From: Cypionkella sp.
Lineage (GTDB): Bacteria > Pseudomonadota > Alphaproteobacteria > Rhodobacterales > Rhodobacteraceae
Direction: 5' to 3'
NCBI GenBank assembly: GCA_018063485.1
Contig: JAGPBG010000112.1
Coordinates: 1-6,989 of the forward strand
DNA length: 6,989 bases
In this document: positions 1-6,483 of the stretch, one piece after another
How positions within the stretch are numbered: the first letter of the stretch is position 1
Layout: each line of letters starts with the position of its first letter
Made by a program: the position numbers and the translations under genes
Notes under the pieces: model-generated
What the model saw: the letters and a program-made list of their open reading frames with translations, nothing else
The model's database searches: none
Told to the model about the DNA's origin: nothing

Positions 1-79
1 GACTTGCAATTCCGTGTCGGACCGTCTTTCCTGGCAGTGTTGGCTTGTGCGACAGGCAAGGCCAAAAAGGAGTGCGCGG

Positions 80-829
80 GTGCTGGATTATGTCTTGATG
101 GTCGTGGCGGGATTTGCCGCTGGGATGCTGAACGCGGTGGCGGGTGGCGGCACGTTTGTGACCTTTCCGGCGTTGGTCTATCTGGGGGTGCCGGTGATTT
201 CGGCCAATGCGACGGCGACTCTGACGGCGCTGCCGGGATATGTGAGTTCGGCCTGGGCGTTTCGGCGGGATCTTCGACCAGAGGGAAGCCTGGGCCTGCG
301 CGCAATCATCGCGGTGGCGGCTTTGGGGGCCGTGGTGGGGGCGGTGTTGCTGTTGGTGACGCCAAGCCGCGTGTTTTCGGGGGTGGTGCCGTGGTTGCTT
401 TTGGTGGCGACGCTGCTGTTTGCGCTGGGCCCGCGGGTTTTGACGCTCGCACGGGCGCGCGGCATGGGGATGGCCGGGCCGCTGGTCGCGGCGGCGGCGA
501 TTTTTGCGGTGTCGGTTTACGGCGGTTATTTCAACGGCGGTCTGGGGATCATGCTTTTGGCGACATTCGGGCTGCTTGGCTATGTTGATCTGCATGGGAT
601 GAACGGGCTCAAGAATGTGCTGTCGGCGATTCTGTCGCTGATCTCGGCGGCCACGTTTATCGCGGCGGGGCTGATTGCATGGAAACCGGCGTTGATCATG
701 GCGGTTGCCTCGACCGCTGGCGGCTATATCGGGGCGAGCCAAAGCCGCAAAATCAAGCGGATCGGGCTGCTGCGGGGATTTGTGATCGCGGTGGGGGCGG
801 TGATGACACTGTTGTTTTTCTGGAAATAG
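80..829 (+). CDS. TSUP family (TauE/SafE-type) membrane transporter
   Basis: Predicted inner-membrane carrier of 249 residues, almost wholly hydrophobic, with about eight membrane segments. Two half-repeats are visible, as expected for the TSUP fold: an N-terminal block reading NAVAGGGTFVTFPAL (from about residue 19), and a second-half block YGGYFNGGLGIMLL followed by LNG/LKNVLS-like residues. Family members move small anions such as sulfite, sulfonates or organosulfur acids; the substrate cannot be read from this sequence. I chose the GTG at 80 because AAGGAG (67-72) lies 7 bases upstream and the hydrophobic stretch begins at once. An in-frame GTG at 14 would add 22 polar, Arg-rich residues and has no visible ribosome site. 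The gene converges on mdh and shares a hairpin terminator with it. The family call is firm; the transported compound is unknown. Confidence 0.88.
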   Translation: MLDYVLMVVAGFAAGMLNAVAGGGTFVTFPALVYLGVPVISANATATLTALPGYVSSAWAFRRDLRPEGSLGLRAIIAVAALGAVVGAVLLLVTPSRVFSGVVPWLLLVATLLFALGPRVLTLARARGMGMAGPLVAAAAIFAVSVYGGYFNGGLGIMLLATFGLLGYVDLHGMNGLKNVLSAILSLISAATFIAAGLIAWKPALIMAVASTAGGYIGASQSRKIKRIGLLRGFVIAVGAVMTLLFFWK

Positions 830-845
830 CCAAAGACCAATGAAG

Positions 846-871
846 AAGGGCGCCGCAGGGGCGCCCTTTCT
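846..871. terminator. Bidirectional hairpin terminator between TSUP gene and mdh
   Basis: A perfect 9-bp stem AAGGGCGCC (846-854) pairs with GGCGCCCTT (860-868) around a 5-base GCAGG loop, and is followed by TTTCT on the plus strand. It begins 16 bases after the TSUP stop and ends 18 bases before the mdh stop on the other strand. The A's on the left arm give a short U-rich tail in the minus direction, so it can serve both convergent genes. The T-tract is short in both directions, so efficiency may be moderate. Confidence 0.8.
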
Positions 872-886
872 GGGGTGTGGGAAAGA

Positions 887-1933
<1,047 letters not shown>

Positions 1934-2019
1934 TCAGGGTGAGGATGAAAACCGCTTGGTTGTCAGTGAAAGGTGATCGGCAATGAAAGCGGCCAATGCT
2001 GCGTTGCGGCAAATTCCTG

Positions 2020-2039
2020 CTTGCTGAATCTGTTGCAAT
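2020..2039 (+). promoter_or_regulatory. Possible ScfR-family (PccR/RamB-like) operator for mcl2
   Basis: Two TTGC-centred octamers, CTTGCTGA (2020-2027) and GTTGCAAT (2032-2039), are separated by 4 bases. This arrangement resembles the motif I recall for the R. sphaeroides propionyl-CoA regulator PccR, TTTGCAAA-N4-TTTGCAAA. The second half-site is close to that consensus (6 of 8); the first is degenerate (5 of 8). It sits 39 to 58 bases before the mcl2 start, and overlaps a possible -35 element. The resemblance is by eye only. Confidence 0.35.
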
Positions 2040-2060
2040 GGGGCTTGTTTGCGTAAGAAT
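2033..2060 (+). promoter_or_regulatory. Possible sigma-70 promoter of the mcl2 operon
   Basis: TTGCAA (2033-2038) could be a -35 element matching four of six consensus bases. It is followed after 16 bases by AAGAAT (2055-2060), also four of six. Transcription would begin near 2067, only about 11 bases before the mcl2 start, leaving just enough leader for the GGAG ribosome site at 2068-2071. The elements are weak and the same TTGC repeats may instead bind a regulator. Confidence 0.25.
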
Positions 2061-2077
2061 ATTGCTTGGAGAGAATC

Positions 2078-2917
2078 GTGACCGCACGCCCTTATCGCTC
2101 AATGCTGTATACTCCCGCGTCCAATGAGCGGGCTTTGGGCAATGCGCGCAATCTCGCCGCTGATGGGATCATGTTTGATCTGGAAGATGCGGTGGCACCC
2201 GACGAAAAAAACCGCGCGCGTGAGATCTTGGTGCGGGTGCTGCACACTGTGGATTTCGGGGCGCGGGTGCGCTTGGTGCGGGTGAATGGGCCGGATACGG
2301 CTTGGGGTGCTGCTGATCTTGCGGCTTTTGCCGATCATGCCGGGGTGGATGCGATTTTGCTTCCCAAGGTGAATTCGGCGGCCGAGCTGGAGGTGCCGGG
2401 CATCAAGCCGTTGTGGGCGATGATGGAAACCGCGCCGGGTATATTGAATGCCGCTGCGATTGCGGCACATCCGCGGTTGCAAGGCATGGTGATGGGCACC
2501 AATGATCTGGCCAGGGAACTGGGCTCACGGGCGCGGGCGGATCGGTTGCCGATGCAGGTGGGGCTTGGTCTGTGCCTGTTGGCAGCGCGCACCTTTGGGC
2601 GGGTGATCGTTGACGGGGTTTACAATGCCTTCAAGGATGAGGCGGGCCTGCGCGCTGAATGCGAGCAGGGTCGCGATATGGGTTTTGACGGCAAGACCCT
2701 GATCCATCCGGCGCAACTGGCGATTGCCAATGCGGTTTTTGCGCCGCAAGAGGCCGAACTTGATCTGGCCCGACGTCAGATTGCTGCCTTTGAGGCGGCG
2801 CAGGCGGCGGGGCAGGGTGTCGCAGTTGTGGATGGCAAGATCGTGGAAAATCTGCATATCGTGACGGCGCGGGCGATGCTGGCCAAAGCCAGCGCCATCG
2901 CCGCCATGGGGGTTTGA
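2078..2917 (+). CDS. mcl2: (3S)-malyl-CoA thioesterase, CitE/HpcH-aldolase family
   Basis: Predicted to hydrolyse (3S)-malyl-CoA to malate and CoA, completing the apparent malate synthase activity of the ethylmalonyl-CoA pathway after a separate lyase makes malyl-CoA. The 279-residue protein shows the CitE-like TIM-barrel signature in order: RSMLYTPASN (7-16), FDLEDAV (33-39), Arg68 in RVN, Mg2+ ligand Glu117 in METAPG, ligand Asp143 in GTNDL, and a C-terminal GKTLIHPAQ block. It is clearly shorter than the roughly 318-residue bifunctional lyase Mcl1. With its position beside mdh, mch and sdh, this points to the Mcl2 paralogue, although lyase activity cannot be excluded from sequence alone. 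Start: GTG with GGAG (2068-2071) 6 bases upstream; an in-frame TTG at 2066 lies too close to that site. It is the first gene of a tight run, with its stop 1 base from the next start. Codons here end in T or G more often than in mdh (Asp is mostly GAT). Confidence 0.87.
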   Translation: MTARPYRSMLYTPASNERALGNARNLAADGIMFDLEDAVAPDEKNRAREILVRVLHTVDFGARVRLVRVNGPDTAWGAADLAAFADHAGVDAILLPKVNSAAELEVPGIKPLWAMMETAPGILNAAAIAAHPRLQGMVMGTNDLARELGSRARADRLPMQVGLGLCLLAARTFGRVIVDGVYNAFKDEAGLRAECEQGRDMGFDGKTLIHPAQLAIANAVFAPQEAELDLARRQIAAFEAAQAAGQGVAVVDGKIVENLHIVTARAMLAKASAIAAMGV

Positions 2918-2918
2918 T

Positions 2919-3467
2919 ATGCTGATACTGACGGCCGGAGTCGCGCTTTGGGCCTATTCGCATCTGATGAAACGGGTCACGCCCCGGTTTCGTGCCGGGC
3001 TTGGCGATAGCCGCGGCAAGCTGGTGGCCACGGTTTTGGCCCTTGCTGCCCTGGCTTTGATGATCTACGGCTATCGCAGTGCCGATACTGTCCAACTGTG
3101 GCAGCCGCCGGCATTCTTGCGCCATATCAATAACCTGCTGATGCTGATTGCGGTGATCTTGCTCAATCTGGGCATGTCGCGCGGGGTGTTGAGGACCAAG
3201 ATGCGGCATCCGATGCTGGGGGCGGTCAAGGTCTGGGCGCTGGCGCATTTGCTGGTGAATGGCGATCTGGCTTCGGTGATCCTGTTTGGCGGTCTGCTCG
3301 CCTGGGCGGTGGTCGATCTGATCCTGATCAACAAGATGGAGCCTGCCTGGCAGCGCCCAGGCGCGGGGCCGGTGGTGAATGATGTGCTCTATATCGCGCT
3401 GTCGGTGCTTCTGTTTGGCGTGATCGGCTATGTCCATATCTGGCTTGGCTATAATCCATTCGGGTGA
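2919..3467 (+). CDS. NnrU family integral membrane protein
   Basis: A 182-residue inner-membrane protein with about five hydrophobic segments (roughly residues 1-16, 34-52, 67-85, 101-130 and 154-177). It carries the family hallmark RHPMLGAVKVWALAHLL followed by NGD and AS, with Arg96-His97-Pro98, His110 and Asn114-Gly115-Asp116 visible. His15 and His69 are further membrane-embedded histidines. NnrU was first linked to nitric oxide/nitrite metabolism in R. sphaeroides. The plant and cyanobacterial homologue Z-ISO (zeta-carotene isomerase) binds heme b through histidines, so heme binding here is a reasonable inference. The start overlaps the mcl2 end almost completely (TGATATG), implying translational coupling, and the next gene follows after 3 bases. 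Its role in this carbon-metabolism run is unknown; no denitrification genes are in the window. Confidence 0.88.
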   Translation: MLILTAGVALWAYSHLMKRVTPRFRAGLGDSRGKLVATVLALAALALMIYGYRSADTVQLWQPPAFLRHINNLLMLIAVILLNLGMSRGVLRTKMRHPMLGAVKVWALAHLLVNGDLASVILFGGLLAWAVVDLILINKMEPAWQRPGAGPVVNDVLYIALSVLLFGVIGYVHIWLGYNPFG

Positions 3468-3470
3468 TCC

Positions 3471-3674
3471 ATGAAACTTTATCGCTTTTTATCAGATGAT
3501 GACACCTCGGCCTTTTGCCACAAGGTTACGGCGGCGCTGAACAAGGGCTGGCAGGTACATGGCAGCCCCACCTATGCCTTTGACGCCGCGCGCGGCGTGA
3601 TGCGTTGCGGGCAGGCCGTGGTGAAAGAGGTGCCGGGGGTTTACACCGCCGAAACGAAATTGGGCGAGCAGTAG
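3471..3674 (+). CDS. DUF1737 family small protein
   Basis: A 67-residue soluble protein without signal peptide or membrane segment. It matches the DUF1737 pattern: an N-terminal KLYRFLSDDD strand, FCHKVTAALNKGWQVHGSP (the conserved 'N-x-GW-x-x-HG' core, Trp28 and Gly31), and a C-terminal GQAVVKE strand. The family has no assigned function that I know of; the small alpha/beta layout suggests a binding or adaptor protein, but that is a guess. It begins 3 bases after the NnrU-like gene and ends 10 bases before mch, so it is surely co-transcribed with them. ATG is the only sensible start, since the conserved region begins at residue 2. Confidence 0.85.
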   Translation: MKLYRFLSDDDTSAFCHKVTAALNKGWQVHGSPTYAFDAARGVMRCGQAVVKEVPGVYTAETKLGEQ

Positions 3675-3684
3675 CAAGGCGATG

Positions 3685-4710
3685 ATGAAAACCAATCCGG
3701 GGCGGTTTTTCGAGGATTACAGTCTTGGCGAGGTGATCAGCCATGCCGTGCCGCGCACCCTTTCCGGCGGCGAGCGCGCGATGTATCATGCGCTGTATCC
3801 GGCGCGCGGGGCGCTGTATTCATCGGATAAATTTGCCAGGGCTTGTGGCCTGCCCGCCTCGCCGCTGGATGATCTGATCCTGTTTCATACGGTCTTTGGC
3901 AAGACCGTGCCCGATATCAGTCTGAATGCCATTGCCAATCTGGGCTATGCCGAGGGGCGCTGGCTGCGCCCGGTTTATCCCGGCGAAACGCTCCGCTCGG
4001 AAAGCACCGTCATCGGGTTGAAAGAGAACTCCAACCGTCAATCGGGTGTGGTTTGGGTAAGGACGCGCGGGCTTGATCAGGATGAAGAGCCGGTGCTGGA
4101 ATATGTGCGTTGGGTGATGGTGCGAAAGCGCGATTTTTCCGCTGTGGCCCCGGCGGCAGTGGTGCCGCAACTGGCCGCTGTGGTGGTGCCAAAGGCCCTG
4201 CATATCCCCAAACCGCTGGATTTCAGCCGCTATGATTTCGCGCTGGCTGGTGAGCCGCACCGGATGCGCGATTATGCGGTGGGCGAGGTGATTGACCATG
4301 TTGACGGCGTGACGGTGGAAGAGGCCGAGCATATGCTGGCCACGCGGCTGTGGCAAAACACCGCCAAGGTGCATTTCGATGCCACCCAGCGCCCGGATGG
4401 GCGGCGGCTGATTTACGGCGGCCATGTGATTTCGCTGGCGCGGGCGCTGTCGTTCAACGGGCTGGCCAATGCGCAGATGCTTGTGGCGTTGAACGCGGGC
4501 GCGCATGTGAATCCGTGCTTTGCAGGCGATACCGTTCGGGCGTGGTCAGAGGTGCTGGAGACCAGCGAAACCGACGCGCCGGGGGTTGGCGCAATCCGGT
4601 TGCGGTTGGTGGCCACCAAGGGCGCCTCCGGGGCGCTGCGCAGCGCGGATGGCAAGTATCTGCCAGAGGTGCTGCTGGATCTGGATTACTGGGCGCTGAT
4701 GCCGCTGTGA
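3685..4710 (+). CDS. mch: Mesaconyl-CoA hydratase (beta-methylmalyl-CoA dehydratase)
   Basis: Ethylmalonyl-CoA pathway enzyme that adds water to mesaconyl-C1-CoA to give beta-methylmalyl-CoA, which a lyase then cleaves to glyoxylate and propionyl-CoA. The 341 residues form a double hot-dog (MaoC-like) protein. The N-terminal half runs from about residue 8 to 150 with VYPGETLRSESTV. The C-terminal half runs from about 190 to 335, with the hydratase-type segment NTAKVHFDA (Asn225, His230, Asp232), then RLIYGGHVISLARALS and NPCFAGDTV. Opening MKTNPGRFFEDY and closing LLDLDYWAL match R. sphaeroides Mch as I remember it. Two adjacent ATGs exist (3682, 3685); the second is preferred because AAGG (3676-3679) is then 5 bases away rather than 2. 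It is the last gene of the tight mcl2 run. Family and function are considered firm. Confidence 0.93.
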   Translation: MKTNPGRFFEDYSLGEVISHAVPRTLSGGERAMYHALYPARGALYSSDKFARACGLPASPLDDLILFHTVFGKTVPDISLNAIANLGYAEGRWLRPVYPGETLRSESTVIGLKENSNRQSGVVWVRTRGLDQDEEPVLEYVRWVMVRKRDFSAVAPAAVVPQLAAVVVPKALHIPKPLDFSRYDFALAGEPHRMRDYAVGEVIDHVDGVTVEEAEHMLATRLWQNTAKVHFDATQRPDGRRLIYGGHVISLARALSFNGLANAQMLVALNAGAHVNPCFAGDTVRAWSEVLETSETDAPGVGAIRLRLVATKGASGALRSADGKYLPEVLLDLDYWALMPL

Positions 4711-4775
4711 TGGGTTTGATAACCTGATTGGGCCCGTCGTGCAGATCTGGCCAAAACCTCTGGGAGAGAAAATAA

Positions 4776-5537
4776 ATGCGCCATGTTCTGGTTTTGGCGG
4801 CGATGTTGGCTTTGGCGACGCCGGCGGTTGCGCAGTCGGTCTATGAGTTTCCCGATGATGAGGAAGAAGCCGTTTTCATCGTCAATGAGGTGATCGCAAC
4901 CTTGTATCACGAATTGGGCCATGCCCTGATCGACGTGTTGCAACTGCCGGTGCTGGGCAAGGAAGAGGATGCCGCCGACCATCTTTCCGTCATTTTGATG
5001 AATGACATCTGGGATGAGGACTCTGCGGCGGCGGTGCTTGCCAGTGATGCAACGGCCTATGCCTTGCAGGCGGCTCGGCGCGAGGCGGGTGGCGAAGAAC
5101 CTGCCTATGCCGACGAACACAGCCTGGACATGCAGCGTTACTATAATGTGGTGTGCCTGTTTTACGGGGCGAACCCTGACGAGCGGCAAAAACTGGCGGA
5201 TGATCTGGGGCTGCCGCCGGAACGCGCAGAGCGTTGCCCGCAGGAATGGGAGGCCGCAGCGGGATCGTGGGAGGCCCTGTTGGCGGATGCAACTCCGGGC
5301 GGCGGCAATGTCGGGCTGGAAATGGCACCGGGCCAGGTGGGCATGGCCTTGGCGGATGTGCTGGCCGAGGAGGTCAGATCCATCAACGAACGCATCGGCC
5401 TGCCCGAGCAGGTGACGGTGGTGGTGGCTGATTGCGGCGAGGCAAATGCCTATTACAATCCCGAGGACCGCACCATTACCATGTGCAACGAATATGCGCA
5501 AAACCTGCAAGAGATGTGGGAAAGCACTGCGGAGTAA
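4776..5537 (+). CDS. Exported putative zinc metallopeptidase (DUF4344-like)
   Basis: A 253-residue predicted periplasmic or secreted protein. A Sec signal peptide occupies residues 1-19, with a short basic start, a hydrophobic core and AVA before Gln20. The mature protein is acidic, opening FPDDEEEA. A zinc-site motif HELGH is at 45-49, followed by a GKEEDAAD segment (61-68) whose Glu63/Glu64 or Asp could supply the third ligand. Four cysteines (127, 154, 220, 237) could form two disulfides. The C-terminal DCGEANAYYNPEDRTITMCNEY-like region (219-240), with an N-A-Y-Y core and C-N-E end, is typical of the DUF4344 putative metallopeptidases. Substrate is unknown and activity unproved. Start: ATG with GGAG at 4763-4766. 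It lies 65 bases after mch and 171 before sdhC and has no evident link to either pathway, so it may be a later insertion in an otherwise conserved neighbourhood. Confidence 0.82.
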   Translation: MRHVLVLAAMLALATPAVAQSVYEFPDDEEEAVFIVNEVIATLYHELGHALIDVLQLPVLGKEEDAADHLSVILMNDIWDEDSAAAVLASDATAYALQAARREAGGEEPAYADEHSLDMQRYYNVVCLFYGANPDERQKLADDLGLPPERAERCPQEWEAAAGSWEALLADATPGGGNVGLEMAPGQVGMALADVLAEEVRSINERIGLPEQVTVVVADCGEANAYYNPEDRTITMCNEYAQNLQEMWESTAE

Positions 5538-5573
5538 TTTGTGATCACATAATTTTTTTGCGTGATCACAAAT
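5537..5573. promoter_or_regulatory. Paired palindromic operator upstream of sdhC
   Basis: A perfect 12-base inverted repeat: ATTTGTGATCAC (5537-5548) and GTGATCACAAAT (5562-5573), with a 13-base spacer containing seven T's. Each arm holds its own palindrome GTGATCAC (5541-5548 and 5562-5569); the first extends to TGTGATCACA (5540-5549). The two centres (5544.5 and 5565.5) are 21 bp apart, two helical turns, so two protein dimers would sit on the same DNA face. This suggests a cooperative repressor or activator site controlling sdhCDAB. As a transcript the arms could also pair into a 12-bp stem, but the T-run lies in the loop rather than after the stem, so a classical terminator is less likely. 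The regulator is not identifiable here. Confidence 0.6.
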
Positions 5574-5626
5574 GCAAAGAATATGTGGCGTAATCGGAAT
5601 CTGGCCGTTTTTTAGGTGGGGTACTG

Positions 5627-5654
5627 GTGACAAACCTGATTTTCGCGTTAGAAG
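5627..5654 (+). promoter_or_regulatory. Possible sigma-70 promoter of sdhCDAB
   Basis: GTGACA (5627-5632) matches five of six -35 bases, and TAGAAG (5649-5654) matches four of six -10 bases, with a 16-base spacer. Transcription would begin near 5661, about 48 bases ahead of the sdhC start. The paired palindromes would then lie about 60 to 90 bases before the -35, a place more usual for an activator. The elements are weak, as is common in this group, so the call is tentative. Confidence 0.25.
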
Positions 5655-5708
5655 GGAAACAGAAGTCTTTCCGCGCCACAGTCGCGGCGCATGACGAAGG
5701 AATATAGC

Positions 5709-6092
5709 ATGGCCGAAGCAAAGCGGGTTGAACGCCCCCTTTCCCCCCATCTGCAAATCTACCGCCCGCAATTGACCTCGATCACCTCGATCCTGACACG
5801 CATCACCGGCAACGGGGTGATCGTGGCGGTGGCGCTGGCGGTCTGGTGGCTGCTGGCGGCGGCGGTGTCGGACCAGTATTTCGCTGTGGCAAATGCGGTG
5901 GTGACAAGCTGGTTTGGCGATCTGGTGTTTACCCTCTCGGCCTGGGCGGTGTGGTATCACTATCTTGCCGGGCTGCGGCATCTGTATTTCGACGCGGGCC
6001 ACGGGATGGATATTCCAACGGCGGAAAAGCTGGGCTGGGCCTGTATCATCGGGTCGGTCGTGCTGACCGTCCTGACCATCATCATCATCTGA
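5709..6092 (+). CDS. sdhC: Succinate dehydrogenase cytochrome b556 subunit (SdhC)
   Basis: Membrane-anchor subunit of complex II; with SdhD it binds heme b and ubiquinone and docks the SdhAB catalytic part on the inner membrane. The 127 residues include RPLSPHLQIY (9-18), the quinone-site segment with Ser27 and Arg31 (SILTRITG), three membrane helices (about 35-53, 67-87, 107-126), and the heme-ligand segment WYHYLAGLRHLYFD with His84, His91 and Asp95. Ser27, Arg31 and His84 fall at the same numbers as in E. coli SdhC. Residue 30 is Thr where E. coli has His. Start: the ATG at 5709 has AAGGA (5697-5701) 7 bases upstream. The in-frame ATG at 5691 would add six residues and places that ribosome site inside the gene, so it is not preferred. 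SdhD begins 10 bases after the stop. Confidence 0.95.
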   Translation: MAEAKRVERPLSPHLQIYRPQLTSITSILTRITGNGVIVAVALAVWWLLAAAVSDQYFAVANAVVTSWFGDLVFTLSAWAVWYHYLAGLRHLYFDAGHGMDIPTAEKLGWACIIGSVVLTVLTIIII

Positions 6093-6102
6093 GGGGGCCA
6101 TC

Positions 6103-6474
6103 ATGCGTTATCTGACAGCCCGCAAGCGCGCCGAGGGCAAGGGCGCATCCGGCACCGGGACCGAGCATCACTGGTCAATGACCGTTACGGCGGTGGTGCT
6201 GGCCTTCATGGTGCCAAGCTGGATTTACATCTTCGGCCACGCGCTCGGCAAGGATCGCGCCGGGGTGGTCGAGACGTTTTCGCACCCGTTCCCGGCTATC
6301 CTGACCGCGCTGGTTCTGGTGGTGGGGATGCGGCATTTTGCCAAAGGTGCCGCCATGATGATCGAGGATTACGCGCGGGGCACGGCGCGCAAGATGCTGG
6401 TGATCTTTGCCAGTTCGCTTGCGGCGGTGATTGTCGCCACCGGGCTGTTCGCCCTTATCAAGATAGCGCTGTAA
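6103..6474 (+). CDS. sdhD: Succinate dehydrogenase hydrophobic anchor subunit (SdhD)
   Basis: Second membrane anchor of complex II, 123 residues with a basic cytoplasmic N-terminus and three membrane helices (about 27-46, 62-83, 97-121). The EHHWSMTVTA segment (21-30) is the variant of the usual HHW motif. His78 in GMRHFAKG is the expected heme b ligand, and Asp89-Tyr90 in MIEDYARG are the expected quinone-site residues; the 11-residue spacing from His to Asp is the same as in E. coli SdhD (His71, Asp82). Start: ATG with GAGGGGG (6091-6097), which overlaps the sdhC stop codon, so translation of the two anchors is probably coupled. sdhA starts 9 bases after the stop. Confidence 0.93.
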   Translation: MRYLTARKRAEGKGASGTGTEHHWSMTVTAVVLAFMVPSWIYIFGHALGKDRAGVVETFSHPFPAILTALVLVVGMRHFAKGAAMMIEDYARGTARKMLVIFASSLAAVIVATGLFALIKIAL

Positions 6475-6483
6475 GGGGCTGAT

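Noticed and set aside
14..79. GTG at 14 as start of the TSUP carrier
   Set aside because: Adds 22 polar Arg-rich residues before the membrane part; the GTG at 80 has a good AAGGAG 7 bases upstream.
2066..2077. TTG at 2066 as start of mcl2
   Set aside because: The GGAG ribosome site (2068-2071) overlaps this codon's neighbourhood and fits the GTG at 2078 instead.
2631..3437. Minus-strand open frame of 268 codons antisense to mcl2 and the NnrU-like gene
   Set aside because: Low-complexity His/Gln/Arg/Pro-rich translation, no ribosome site seen, and it is opposite well-supported genes.
2919..3467. Denitrification or nitric oxide gene cluster suggested by the NnrU-like gene
   Set aside because: No nor, nir, nos or nnrS-type genes in the window; only the family relationship is present.
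4713..4724. Small inverted repeat GGTT-TGAT-AACC after mch
   Set aside because: Only a 4-bp stem without a T-tract; expected by chance.
5537..5573. Rho-independent terminator of the metallopeptidase gene
   Set aside because: The arms could form a 12-bp stem, but the T-run is in the loop, the stem is AT-rich, and no T-tract follows; the double palindrome fits an operator better. Not fully excluded.
5691..5708. Upstream ATG of sdhC
   Set aside because: No ribosome site before it, and the AAGGA that would be inside the coding part is ideally placed for the ATG at 5709.
4686..6104. Very long open frame (about 470 codons) on the minus strand
   Set aside because: It lies antisense to the metallopeptidase and sdhC, its translation is rich in His, Arg and Gln with no recognisable domain, and it is explained by third-position GC bias of the sense genes.
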